Shown here: in pieces, positions 25,678 through 33,433 of the stretch | Layout: each line of letters opens with the position of its first letter | Numbering within the stretch: position 1 is the first letter of the stretch | Origin: Paenibacillus_G elgii_A | Lineage (GTDB): Bacteria; Bacillota; Bacilli; Paenibacillales; NBRC-103111 | DNA length: 64,000 bases | NCBI GenBank assembly: GCA_042219835.1 | Contig: JBHJMN010000029.1 | Location: 16,444 to 80,443 of the forward strand | Reading direction: 5' to 3' | Notes under the pieces: generated by a model | Seen by the model: the letters and a program-made list of their open reading frames with translations, nothing else | Databases searched by the model: none | Told to the model about the DNA's origin: nothing | Translations under genes and position numbers: made by a program

Positions 25678-26085
25678 CCGCAGTCCCCCTGAATCCCTGA
25701 TATTATTCGACATTTTTCAACATATTTATCGACAATTTTAGACAAAAATTTGATATGCAAAATTTTACAATAGCCTTTTTTCGACAAATTCAACGAGGAG
25801 AAAAGGATACGACGGGCGGAAAAAGAAAGGTGAAAAGCAATCTGAAACGTTAGAGTCAATTAGGAGTGAGGGACCGGGAGCAGCTTACATGCCTGTGCAT
25901 AAATAAGCCGGCCCGGAGAAGAGGTCGTTGCAGGAAAAGGAGGCGCAAAAGGGCAGCTTCTGCCTTGCTTGAAAAGCAGGCGCAGTGTTCCGTTGAAATT
26001 TCGCGAACGTCCGGGCCGGTCATAGAGCGCGGAAGCACCACAGCTGCGAGAGTTCCGGTTCGCATCTTCTTTGCGCCGACGTACG
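25678..26085. other. 408-base gap with a long-range inverted repeat
   Basis: Holds the SigD-type promoter of the minus-strand chemoreceptor and a perfect 10-bp inverted repeat, CCGGCCCGGA (25908-25917) and TCCGGGCCGG (26010-26019), 92 bases apart. Smaller hairpins such as GGCAG-CTT-CTGCC lie between the arms. A plus-strand frame at 25866-26105 is Arg-rich and unconvincing. The segment may encode a structured RNA. Confidence 0.4.
25726..25752 (-). promoter_or_regulatory. SigD-type promoter of the second chemoreceptor
   Basis: On the minus strand CAAA (25749-25752), 15-base spacer, GTCGATAA (25726-25733). It matches the motility sigma pattern closely and repeats the -10 found before the other chemoreceptor. 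Confidence 0.65.
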
Positions 26086-26118
26086 AAAAACCGGCATATC
26101 CCTAAAGGATATGCCGGC
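26086..26118 (-). terminator. Terminator of the glcD-glcF operon
   Basis: Perfect 11-bp hairpin CCGGCATATCC/GGATATGCCGG with a 5-base loop; the minus strand continues TTTTT. Confidence 0.88.
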
Positions 26119-26137
26119 GGGCGGGTGACGCTGCGGA

Positions 26138-27511
26138 CTACCTCTCCCCCGCCGATTCGGCGAGAAAATCAACCAGATGCATCGCTTGCATCGTCTCATC
26201 TTTCCCGTGGCGGTGAACGCCCCATTTCATCTGAAGCAGACAGCCCGGATTCGCCGTCAGAATGACGTGCGCCCGGGTGCGCTCCACCTGCTCCATCTTA
26301 TGGTCAAGCACACTGGAGGACATTTCCGGCTGCGTCAAGTTGTAGATTCCAGCGGAGCCGCAGCAGCGGTCGGCGTCCGGCAGCTCCTGCAGCTTTGCGC
26401 CGGGCACGGTCCGGATAAGCTGCCGCGGGGCCGCTGCGACGCGCATCACGTTCCGCAGATGACACGAGTCCTGGTACGTGACCGTGACCTGTTCCTCCCC
26501 TTGGCTGAGCGGCTTCAGCGGCAGCGGACGCCCTTCGGCGAGCAGCTCCGACACGTCGCGGACCTGTGAGGCAAACCGTCGAGCCTCCGCCTCCCCAGGA
26601 TCGCCATGAAGAAGGTGATCCACCTCCTTCAAGGTGGCGCCGCAGCCGCCGGCGTTGCTGACGACGGCATCGACGCGGGCCGCGCCGAAGGCGGCGATGT
26701 TGGTCCGGGCCAGACGGCGGGCGCTTTCCCGTTCGCCAGCATGGTTGTGCAGCGCGCCGCAGCATGTCTGCGAGGCCGGGACAACGACCTCGTAGCCCGC
26801 CAAACGCAGCAGCTTGATCGTGTTCACGTTCGTCTCCGTGAACAGCACATCCATAATGCAGCCGCGGAACATCCCGACCCGCCCGAGACGTTCGCCTTCG
26901 GCCGGGATCACGAGCAGCGATTGTCCGCCTTCACCCTGTTCCCAACGGGCAGGCAGGCCGAGCTTCTCCCAACGGCGGATGACGCCGTCGCCAGCCGCTT
27001 GCGGCAGCACCGCTTCCATCTCGCGCATATGAGTCGGGAACAGCTTCATGACGCCAAGTCCGCGCGCCAGCTTCTGTAACCCGCTCGTTTGGTACAGTTT
27101 CAGCGACGAGCCGAGCAGCCGCATCCGGCCGTGATGCGGAAACAGCCGCCCCATGAACAGCCGCTTCACCGTCCGTATCGGCCATCGCTCGGCGCTTACC
27201 GCCGCGATCGACTCGCGGGCCTGTTCGATGAGCTGACCGTACTTGACATCCGACGGGCAGGCCGGCTCGCAAGCGCGGCAGCCGAGACACAGGTCCATCT
27301 GCGAGCGGAACGCCGCGTCCGGCTCCATTTTGCCGTCATAAACGGCCTTCATCAATGCGATCCGGCCCCGCGGCGACGCCGCCTCCAGCCCCGTCTCCTG
27401 AAACGTCGGACAAGCCGTCTGGCAAAAGCCGCAGCGCATACAGTTGGTAAGCTGATCGGGATCGAGCGTAAGCTGCAGCTTCTCGGTCAATTGTTTGATC
27501 TCCGTGCTCAT
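26138..27511 (-). CDS. glcF: Glycolate oxidase iron-sulfur subunit
   Basis: 457 aa. Two ferredoxin-like clusters, CMRCGFCQTACP and CLGCRACEPACP, then two CCG domains (QTCCGALHNHAG and DRCCGSAGIYNLTQPE). This is the GlcF layout. The subunit takes electrons from the FAD subunit GlcD and passes them to the respiratory chain during glycolate or related 2-hydroxyacid oxidation. It starts 3 bases after the glcD stop. The GlcE subunit is not present here, as in many Firmicute two-gene versions. Confidence 0.9.
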   Translation of the reverse strand: MSTEIKQLTEKLQLTLDPDQLTNCMRCGFCQTACPTFQETGLEAASPRGRIALMKAVYDGKMEPDAAFRSQMDLCLGCRACEPACPSDVKYGQLIEQARESIAAVSAERWPIRTVKRLFMGRLFPHHGRMRLLGSSLKLYQTSGLQKLARGLGVMKLFPTHMREMEAVLPQAAGDGVIRRWEKLGLPARWEQGEGGQSLLVIPAEGERLGRVGMFRGCIMDVLFTETNVNTIKLLRLAGYEVVVPASQTCCGALHNHAGERESARRLARTNIAAFGAARVDAVVSNAGGCGATLKEVDHLLHGDPGEAEARRFASQVRDVSELLAEGRPLPLKPLSQGEEQVTVTYQDSCHLRNVMRVAAAPRQLIRTVPGAKLQELPDADRCCGSAGIYNLTQPEMSSSVLDHKMEQVERTRAHVILTANPGCLLQMKWGVHRHGKDETMQAMHLVDFLAESAGER

Positions 27512-27514
27512 GCG

Positions 27515-29041
27515 TCACGCACCGCCTTTCGCCGAAGGCCCGCGGCCATCCTCAAACGGAGCGTTGAACGAGCCCGCTTCCCCGGCGCCGGCTTGCTCCT
27601 GTCCCGCGTTTCCGCTCGCTTCAGTTCCCGGCTCCGACTTAAACACAATGCGCTTGCGCGTCTCCGCGAACAGCTTACCGGGATTGAGCAAGTCGTCCGG
27701 GTCAAACGCATGCTTCAGCCGCTTCATCAGGCTGATGCCGGACGCGCCGACCTTCCATTCGAGATACGGCGCTTTGACATGCCCGACGCCGTGCTCCCCG
27801 GTGATCGTGCCTCCGAGCCGGATCGCCGCGTCGAAAATCTCCTCGAACGCGAGCTCTACCCGGTGAATCTCTTCCGTATCCCGCGCATCGGTCATCGCCG
27901 TTGGATGCAAGTTGCCGTCTCCCGCATGGCCGAACGTACAGATCCGCACGTTGTGTTTTGTCGCAATGCGCTGCACCTCCAGCACCATATCGGCAATCTT
28001 CGAGCGCGGCACCGTCGCGTCCTCAAGAATGGTCGTCGGCCGCAGCCGTGAGAGCGCCGCCAGCGCGCTGCGCCGGGCTTCCATCACTTTGGCCCCTTCC
28101 TCCGGCGTCGCGGCCACCTTCACCTGGATCGCCCCTTCGCGTCTGCAGATCGTCTCGATCAGCCGCAGGTCCTTCTCCACCTGCGCCTCGTCGCCGTCCT
28201 GCTCGATCGCCAAGATCGCCTGCGCATCGACCGGAAGGCCGATTTTGGCAAACGCCTCCACCACCTCGATCGTCGCCTGGTCCATAAACTCAAGCGTACA
28301 GGGCGTAATCCGGTTCGCGATAATCTGCGATACCGTCCGCGCCGCCGCAGGCAAATCGGCGAACACCGCGATCATCGCCCGCCGGTACGCCGGCTTCGGC
28401 ACAAGCTTAACCGTCGCTTCCGTCAAAATCGCCAGCGTGCCTCCGGACCCTACGAGCAACCTCGTCAAGTCGTAGCCCGTGACATCCTTCACGAGCTTGC
28501 CTCCCGTCCGCAGCACTTCGCCGCTCGCCAGCACCGCTTCAAGCCCGATGACGTAATCCTTGGTCGTGCCGTACTTGAGCCCGCGCAGCCCGCCTGCGCC
28601 AAGGGCGATGTTGCCGCCCATCGTGCAGATGATCATGCTGCTTGGGTCCGGCGGATAAAACAGCCCTGTCTCCTCGACGGCCGTATGAAAGCGCTTTGTA
28701 TTCAGACCCGTCTGAAATGTCGCCGTCAGGTTGTCCTGATCGATCTCCACAAGCCGGTTCATCCGCGTCATAACCATGATCAGCCCGCCGTGCAGCGGCA
28801 CGACGCCCGCGCACAGATTGCTGCCGGCCCCGCGGGTGACCACCGGAATCCTGTGCCGGGCGCAGACGCGCATCACCGCCGACACTTCTTCCGTCGAAGC
28901 GGGGAAAATAACGCCGTCCGGCATCGATTGATACAGCGGCGTAGCATCGTAGCTGTACGAAACGAGCGTTTCGGTATCGTTGCGGAACCAGGCGTCCCCG
29001 ACAATGCTTCTTAATTCTTGACAAACCGTTGCAGCCAGCAA
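27515..29041 (-). CDS. glcD: FAD-linked 2-hydroxyacid (glycolate) oxidase subunit
   Basis: 508 aa. FAD-binding PCMH domain: VVTRGAGSNLCAG, CTMGGNIALGAGGLRGLKYG, and GSGGTLAILTEATVKLVP. FAD-oxidase C-terminal domain: ICTFGHAGDGNLHPT and GGTITGEHGVGHVK, with the metal-binding His residues. The last 45 or so residues are a Gly/Ala/Glu-rich tail beyond the usual family end. First gene of glcD-glcF. Its promoter carries a GntR/FadR-like palindrome and a FadR-family gene is divergently placed, so acid-induced expression is likely. D-lactate is an alternative substrate. Confidence 0.88.
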   Translation of the reverse strand: MLAATVCQELRSIVGDAWFRNDTETLVSYSYDATPLYQSMPDGVIFPASTEEVSAVMRVCARHRIPVVTRGAGSNLCAGVVPLHGGLIMVMTRMNRLVEIDQDNLTATFQTGLNTKRFHTAVEETGLFYPPDPSSMIICTMGGNIALGAGGLRGLKYGTTKDYVIGLEAVLASGEVLRTGGKLVKDVTGYDLTRLLVGSGGTLAILTEATVKLVPKPAYRRAMIAVFADLPAAARTVSQIIANRITPCTLEFMDQATIEVVEAFAKIGLPVDAQAILAIEQDGDEAQVEKDLRLIETICRREGAIQVKVAATPEEGAKVMEARRSALAALSRLRPTTILEDATVPRSKIADMVLEVQRIATKHNVRICTFGHAGDGNLHPTAMTDARDTEEIHRVELAFEEIFDAAIRLGGTITGEHGVGHVKAPYLEWKVGASGISLMKRLKHAFDPDDLLNPGKLFAETRKRIVFKSEPGTEASGNAGQEQAGAGEAGSFNAPFEDGRGPSAKGGA

Positions 29042-29075
29042 AGCAATCCCTCCCGTATGCCCCTGAATTAGTCAG

Positions 29076-29121
29076 GTCATCTGATGACTTTATTATAAAA
29101 GGACCCGGCTTCCTCCGTCAA
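29076..29121 (-). promoter_or_regulatory. glcD promoter and GntR-type operator
   Basis: Minus strand: TTGACG (29116-29121), 18-base spacer, TATAAT (29092-29097). The perfect palindrome GTCATC-T-GATGAC (29076-29088) lies at the transcription start. Its size suits a FadR-family dimer such as the one encoded at 29641. Confidence 0.7.
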
Positions 29122-29251
29122 TGCTAAAGACGTCCCGCAAGCCAATGATTCGCCCGGGCAAACATGGTACAATAAGGGAAATCTTGCACGCGGCCGTGTC
29201 ATGCATAACGGCCGTATTATTTCGGTGTACGTCTCTACTGGAGGGAATGCC

Positions 29252-29644
29252 ATGGATTTTTTCCCATCTCCAAGGGGCCCTTTTGGCGGGCCTCCGCCCA
29301 TATTCAGCTTCATTTTCACGCTTGCCCTAATCATCATCGTAGTCACGGTCTTGTACAAGATCTTCTCTTCCGTCTCCATCTGGTCCGCCAACAATACGTC
29401 CGAGCGCCTTATCGTCCCCTGCCGGGTCGTCGCCAAACGCACGCAAGTGTCGGGCGGGTCCGGGGATTCGAGCGCGTTCACGAACTATTTCGCGACCTTC
29501 GAATTCGAGGACGGCGGGCGCGTTGAGCTTCCTTTAAAAGGTCCCCAATACGGACTGCTGGTCGAAGGGGACTTCGGCGAGCTGACGTATCAGGGCACCC
29601 GCTTCATTGATTTTGTCCGCATGAGAAAGGAAGAGCATTCATGA
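29252..29644 (+). CDS. DUF2500-like membrane protein
   Basis: 130 aa from ATG 29252 (GGAGGG six bases before). A Pro/Phe-rich head, one membrane helix (about 15-37), then a beta-rich domain with VPCRVVAKRTQVSGG and YFATFEFEDGGRVELPL ending in QYGLLVEGDFGELTYQGTRFI, matching DUF2500. Function unknown. The stop overlaps the ATG of the regulator gene by 4 bases (ATGA). Confidence 0.72.
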   Translation: MDFFPSPRGPFGGPPPIFSFIFTLALIIIVVTVLYKIFSSVSIWSANNTSERLIVPCRVVAKRTQVSGGSGDSSAFTNYFATFEFEDGGRVELPLKGPQYGLLVEGDFGELTYQGTRFIDFVRMRKEEHS

Positions 29645-30327
29645 TCCGTAAAGGCTATGAAATCGTCGCCGACGCCCTTCGCGAGCAAATCGAGCAGGGC
29701 GTCTGGCCGGTCGGTTCCCGGATCGACTCCGTCGAGCAGCTTGCCGTGAAGTTCGGCGTCGGCCGCTCCACGATCCGGGAAGCGCTCATGTCGCTCAAAG
29801 CGCACGGCTGGGTGGACGTCCGCCACGGCGGCGGAACGTTCGTGCTCCGCAATAGCGGCGCGCTTCAGATCGAAGCGCCCGAGATCGGGAACGTGGAGCA
29901 GCTCCGGCAATGGCTTGAGCTGCGCTTCATTCTGGAAACCGAAGGCGCGGCACTGGCCGCGGCGCGCCGCAGCAACAACCATCTGAACGAACTGGATGGA
30001 ATCCTCACCGAGATGGCTTCCCTGACCGACGAGGACAAGCTGGAGCAATGCGATATCCGGTTTCACCTGAAGCTGGCTGGAGCGTCCGGCAACGAACTGC
30101 TCGTACGCACGCTGGAGACGCTCTTCCTGACCATGGGGCCGGCGATGCGGGAAAGCCGCCGGTTGTGGCTGTTCGCGGAGCAGAGCCAGACGGCCCGGCT
30201 CTCCGAAGAGCACCGGGCCATCGTCGACGCGGTCTTGCTGCAGAACGCAGCCCTTGCTCGGGAACGCGTCGCCTCCCACTTGCGCAAAGTGGAGCAGATG
30301 CTCCGCCGTTTAACCTACGAAGCCTGA
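29641..30327 (+). CDS. FadR-subfamily GntR regulator
   Basis: 228 aa. N-terminal winged helix with IEQGVWPVGSRIDSVEQLAVKFGVGRSTIREALMSLKAHG, then an all-helical FCD domain (IRFHLKLAGASGNELL, EEHRAIVDAVLLQNAALARERVASHL) with His residues that often bind a metal and a carboxylate ligand. Such regulators control hydroxyacid and sugar-acid genes. The divergent glcD operator at 29076 makes it a probable GlcC/LldR-like repressor, by inference. Confidence 0.85.
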   Translation: MIRKGYEIVADALREQIEQGVWPVGSRIDSVEQLAVKFGVGRSTIREALMSLKAHGWVDVRHGGGTFVLRNSGALQIEAPEIGNVEQLRQWLELRFILETEGAALAAARRSNNHLNELDGILTEMASLTDEDKLEQCDIRFHLKLAGASGNELLVRTLETLFLTMGPAMRESRRLWLFAEQSQTARLSEEHRAIVDAVLLQNAALARERVASHLRKVEQMLRRLTYEA

Positions 30328-30352
30328 CGGCGCACGGCTTCTCATACCGAAA

Positions 30353-30382
30353 AAGCCCGCCGGCTCACTCCGGCGGGCTTTC
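30353..30382 (+). terminator. Terminator after the FadR-type gene
   Basis: AAGCCCGCCGG/CCGGCGGGCTT with a 6-base loop, then TT; the opposite strand also carries T after the stem, so it may serve the convergent DUF2325 gene too. Confidence 0.8.
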
Positions 30383-30387
30383 CTCGT

Positions 30388-30708
30388 TTAATGGGCGGCT
30401 CCGCCCTTTTTCAACCATTCGCAGCCGTCCGCGCAGGAGCAGAGCGCCTTCTGCACCGAGCACCACGAACGCTTCGCATAATAAATCGGCACTTCCTGTT
30501 CCTTCGCTTGCTGCTTGATGGCTTTGGTCAGATTGTGATTGACGTAATCCGTCAGCACGAGCACCGCGTCCACCTTTTCCGGAATCCCCTTCTTCACCAT
30601 TTGGCATTTGCGTCCGGACATATGCACCACTTCGTCAAAACCGATATTCGCCAGATGATCGGGCATATTGCCCAAATGATCCGCTCCTACGACTAAAATC
30701 GACGGCAT
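30388..30708 (-). CDS. DUF2325 family protein
   Basis: 106 aa. Starts with a Rossmann-like strand, MPSILVVGADHLGNMPDHL, then DAVLVLTDYVNHNLTKAIKQQAKEQ and VPIYYAKRSWCSVQKAL, the standard DUF2325 layout. The C-terminus has a Cys pair (CSCADGCEWL). Function unknown in all members I know. Confidence 0.82.
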   Translation of the reverse strand: MPSILVVGADHLGNMPDHLANIGFDEVVHMSGRKCQMVKKGIPEKVDAVLVLTDYVNHNLTKAIKQQAKEQEVPIYYAKRSWCSVQKALCSCADGCEWLKKGGAAH

Positions 30709-30794
30709 GTTTCGAGCCTCCTTTTCGTTAACGGGCTATCTCCAGGGACAGCCTTCCGTGCATGTATTTTTATCGCGTATGCCTTCGATTCTCG

Positions 30795-31613
30795 TTATTT
30801 CGCGCCCGCGAGCAGCTTGAGCTTCCGTTCCTCGCGCTCGGCACGGCTCATCCGCGGACAGGTATAGCAATATCCGTGATCCGTATCCGTCTTGTAAGCA
30901 AGACAGCAGCTGACTTTCATCCGCAGCTGCTCTCCGGGCTTCCGCGGATCGTCTATGTAGCGGAACTTCACATCGAGCGGATGCCGCGGCCGGCCGAATA
31001 CGTCCAGCGGCAAGTCACATAGAAGCGCCTGAAAGTCCTCCGTCAGCCTAGCCCGAAGCTCTTCGCTGTCCGCTTGGGCAACAGCCATATCCCGCGCATA
31101 GTACATCCGGGTCGCAATCTGTCCCCACAATTGCCCCGCATCAAGCCCTGCCGCTTGCGCCAGCGATGCGAGCAGCGGCCGAAGCGTCTTTCCGTACAAA
31201 GCGGAGAGCACTTGACGCCTCCACTCGGCCCGGTCCCCCTCAGGTACCAACAACGTTCTGGCGTCATGCAGCCGAAACCCGAACATCGGGCGGCCTTCCT
31301 TCAGATACAAATTGACTGTCAGATTGCCGGGCGAAAAATCGAACGCCGCATCATGCCGGCTGATCATATGCTGCTGCGCCGCGCACAGTGTTCCGAGCCA
31401 GCTGCTAAAATAAGTGGCCGGCGCTTGCTCATCCAACGCGCGGATATGCTTGCCGTAATTCGTCAGAAGCATGTCCACATGCCGACATTCGAATAGCTGC
31501 GACAGCTTGACCGATAATTCCCCTTCGTCGGGAAGCTCCCGTATGAAAAAAAACTGCGCCTCCAGCTCGCTGAGACCTTGCTCCGCCAGCGCTTCATTCC
31601 TTGCCTGCCCCAT
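30795..31613 (-). CDS. FhuF-like ferric-siderophore reductase
   Basis: 272 aa. The C-terminus CCLAYKTDTDHGYCYTCPRM has the CC-x10-C-x2-C pattern that holds the [2Fe-2S] cluster of FhuF proteins, which release iron by reducing ferric siderophores in the cytoplasm. The central part (FDFSPGNLTVNLYL, FGFRLHDARTLLVPEG) fits IucA/FhuF relatives. It follows a Fur-controlled promoter and a small ORF on the same strand, so it should be induced by iron starvation. Confidence 0.82.
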   Translation of the reverse strand: MGQARNEALAEQGLSELEAQFFFIRELPDEGELSVKLSQLFECRHVDMLLTNYGKHIRALDEQAPATYFSSWLGTLCAAQQHMISRHDAAFDFSPGNLTVNLYLKEGRPMFGFRLHDARTLLVPEGDRAEWRRQVLSALYGKTLRPLLASLAQAAGLDAGQLWGQIATRMYYARDMAVAQADSEELRARLTEDFQALLCDLPLDVFGRPRHPLDVKFRYIDDPRKPGEQLRMKVSCCLAYKTDTDHGYCYTCPRMSRAEREERKLKLLAGAK

Positions 31614-31637
31614 TGCCGCTCTCCCTTCCCGTTTCGG

Positions 31638-31838
31638 TTATTGGCGCTCGGGCGCTCTTTCGAAGCTCCCCTGAGCCTTTCCCTCTTCCAACATTTGAAC
31701 CGATATCCTCTGTATGTATGAGCCGTACCGGCGATTTTCCGGCTGCGACTGTGGTGGTCTGACTGGAATCGAACGGTCCGCAATGCTGCCTGCCCGGCTA
31801 AGGTTTCTAAGCCTGATCAGCTCATACAGCAAACCCAC
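31638..31838 (-). CDS. Small 66-codon ORF at the head of a Fur-controlled operon
   Basis: Start GTG 31838 has AGGAGG 8 bases upstream and is the first reading frame after the Fur promoter. It ends 24 bases before the FhuF-like gene. The sequence (MGLLYELIRLRNLSRAGSIA...) is basic, rich in Arg and Ser, with no membrane helix, and resembles nothing I know. It may be a real small iron-stress protein or a leader. Placement and ribosome site are the only support. Confidence 0.45.
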   Translation of the reverse strand: MGLLYELIRLRNLSRAGSIADRSIPVRPPQSQPENRRYGSYIQRISVQMLEEGKAQGSFERAPERQ

Positions 31839-31862
31839 GGACGGCTCCTCCTATTATTGTAT

Positions 31863-31923
31863 GATAATGATTCTCAATAACATGCATAATACAAATGATA
31901 ATGGTTATCATTATCGTTGTCAA
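31863..31923 (-). promoter_or_regulatory. Fur-box promoter
   Basis: Minus strand: TTGACA (31918-31923), 17-base spacer, TATCAT (31895-31900). A 19-bp Fur box with perfect arms AATGATAA/TTATCATT (31894-31912) lies between them. A second Fur-like sequence GATAATGATTCTCAATAAC (31863-31881) lies downstream. Fe-Fur binding would shut off the small ORF and the FhuF-like gene. Confidence 0.85.
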
Positions 31924-32156
31924 TGGGTTGCCACTTTTCTCCTAATGTTCATAGCCCCTTCAGCCGGACGATGCATAAAACTTACAAGGGAGGTGCTGCA
32001 TTTGATCCGGCTACGGCCACATCGAAGTGGATCTGGTTCAGGCCGCAAAATAAATAAATCGGCCGCCATATTCTTTGCAATGAGAAGCACGCTTCATATC
32101 GGAAAGAGCCCGGCCCTCACCGATGCCCGGCTTGCTGTTATTTTCACGCGTGAAAC

Positions 32157-32246
32157 TCAGAAGAACAAGATGCTGCAGCTAACAATCACAAGAATGAACA
32201 GAACCGGGATGACGCCTGTCGATGCGAAACCGCCAAAACCAGCCAC
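32157..32246 (-). CDS. YjcZ-family small membrane peptide
   Basis: 29 aa from GTG 32246 with AAGGAG 8 bases upstream. MAGFGGFASTGVIPVLFILV followed by IVSCSILFF is a Gly-rich head plus one helix, the form of YjcZ/SscA-like sporulation peptides. Too short for ordinary gene callers. Function in the family is in spore assembly for the studied members; here it is inferred. Confidence 0.6.
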   Translation of the reverse strand: MAGFGGFASTGVIPVLFILVIVSCSILFF

Positions 32247-32415
32247 AATGATTACTCCTTCGACAAAATTGTATATCCTGTATACTCCCCAAGTCGGATA
32301 TTCGCAATAATAATGTATGCAGAAGACGAATGACCGGTATGGACGAGTAATCACATGCCAAATCCCGACAATAACAACGCCGAAACGACAGGATCAACCA
32401 TTTTTCGACTGAATG

Positions 32416-32459
32416 TGTGATTTTTTTCACATCATTTTTTCTCTCGGACATGCTATAGT
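32416..32459 (+). promoter_or_regulatory. FNR/CRP-type activated promoter
   Basis: TGTGATTTTTTTCACA (32416-32431) is a perfect TGTGA-N6-TCACA site. TATAGT at 32454-32459 puts the site centre about 42 bases before the expected start, the class II activation position. No good -35 is seen, as expected for an activated promoter. Confidence 0.68.
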
Positions 32460-32515
32460 AAAGGCGTAGGGAGGAAGCAAATCCCGACATCAATCAAAGG
32501 AAAGGAACATGCGAT

Positions 32516-32587
32516 ATGAACACGGTGCTTCGTTCCCAATCCGGCCGACGACACTGCTATAGCAGCCGATCTTCTATTAAAAAGTAG
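32516..32587 (+). CDS. Possible 23-codon peptide after the FNR/CRP-type promoter
   Basis: ATG 32516, AAAGGA 9 bases before, stop TAG 32585-32587. The peptide MNTVLRSQSGRRHCYSSRSS, ending IKK, is basic with one Cys. It is the first ribosome-site-bearing frame in the FNR/CRP-type transcript. It may be a leader or a small protein; coding status is uncertain. Confidence 0.3.
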   Translation: MNTVLRSQSGRRHCYSSRSSIKK

Positions 32588-32633
32588 GTTTATCTTATTG
32601 GAACGCAAGCGAACAATTTTTCTTGCGGATATT

Positions 32634-32649
32634 TGTGAATATTTTCACG
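32634..32649 (+). promoter_or_regulatory. Second FNR/CRP-like site
   Basis: TGTGAATATTTTCACG matches TGTGA-N6-TCACA at 9 of 10 fixed positions. It lies between the small ORF and the DoxX gene. Confidence 0.45.
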
Positions 32650-32780
32650 AACTTTGGCAAAAAATCGAACGATTTCGAAGGTCCTCCTATTCCTGTAAGT
32701 TTAAATGGATATTATCCCTGAATAGTGGTAATTTATCCCTCTTGATCTCTTTAGCGATGTGTAATAATGAAAAAAATGAA

Positions 32781-32800
32781 TGTGTCAAAATTTAGACACA
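32781..32800 (+). promoter_or_regulatory. Inverted repeat in the DoxX leader
   Basis: TGTGTC (32781-32786) and GACACA (32795-32800) form perfect 6-bp arms 8 bases apart, just before the ribosome site of the DoxX gene. It could be an operator or a short RNA hairpin. Confidence 0.4.
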
Positions 32801-32823
32801 ATTGAACAAAAGGAGCGATTACG

Positions 32824-33378
32824 ATGATTATGAAATGGTTAAGAGAAAACGTGTATGCTGCCGGCTTGCTGCTCATATTACGCGTATACGTCGGATGGAC
32901 GTGGCTTACGGCCGGGTTCCACAAACTAACCGGCGGGTTCGACGCCACCGGCTTCCTGAAGGGCGCTATTGCCAAACCGGCAATGGACAAAGCCACAAAC
33001 GAATTGATTTACCCGACCTTCACGGCGTTCCTGCAAAACTTCGCTTTACCTAACGCGAAGCTGATCAACTTCCTGATCCCGCTCGGTGAGTTTCTCGTCG
33101 GCCTCGGCCTAATTCTCGGGACGCTGACGACGGCGGCCGCCTTCTTCGGATTAATGATGAACTTCATGTTCCTGTTCGCCGGAACCGTAAGCACGAACCC
33201 TTGGATGGTGCTCCTTGGCTTCATCGTCTTGGCTGCAGGAGCCAACGCCGGCAAATTCGGCGGAGACTACTACGTGCTGCCTTACCTCCGCAGAGCGTTC
33301 CGTAAGATGAACAAAGGCGGGGACGGTCACGACCCCAACAAAACCGCCGGCGGCACCTGTGCCCCAATGGGCGTGTAA
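32824..33378 (+). CDS. DoxX-family membrane protein
   Basis: 184 aa from ATG 32824 (AAAGGAG upstream). Four hydrophobic segments; RVYVGWTWLTAGFHKLTGGF is the DoxX N-terminal signature, followed by FLIPLGEFLVGLGLILGTLT and NPWMVLLGFIVLAAGANAGKFGGDYY. DoxX proteins are linked to thiosulfate:quinone oxidation or to redox and detoxification complexes. The FNR/CRP-type sites upstream suggest control by oxygen or energy state. Exact role unknown. Confidence 0.8.
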   Translation: MIMKWLRENVYAAGLLLILRVYVGWTWLTAGFHKLTGGFDATGFLKGAIAKPAMDKATNELIYPTFTAFLQNFALPNAKLINFLIPLGEFLVGLGLILGTLTTAAAFFGLMMNFMFLFAGTVSTNPWMVLLGFIVLAAGANAGKFGGDYYVLPYLRRAFRKMNKGGDGHDPNKTAGGTCAPMGV

Positions 33379-33396
33379 CGCAAGCATACAATAGAG

Positions 33397-33433
33397 AAGA
33401 CCACGGATCGATTCCGTGGTCTTACTTTTTTTT
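33397..33433. terminator. Bidirectional terminator between doxX and modB
   Basis: AAGACCACGGA/TCCGTGGTCTT, 5-base loop, followed on the plus strand by a T8 tract that overlaps the modB stop region. Confidence 0.88.

Noticed and set aside
25866..26105. 79-codon plus-strand frame.
   Set aside because: Arg/Lys-rich translation typical of a chance frame; it covers the inverted-repeat region and ends in the terminator.
31752..31835. tRNA-like sequence on the minus strand: GGTTTG pairs with CAGACC, followed by ACCA, with a TTCGATT loop nearby.
   Set aside because: The T stem has mismatches next to the loop, and no D arm or 5-bp anticodon stem can be formed. The match is to a few motifs only.
31714..32310. 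198-codon plus-strand frame across the Fur region.
   Set aside because: No ribosome site; it overlaps Fur boxes and the small minus-strand genes and has no recognisable domain.
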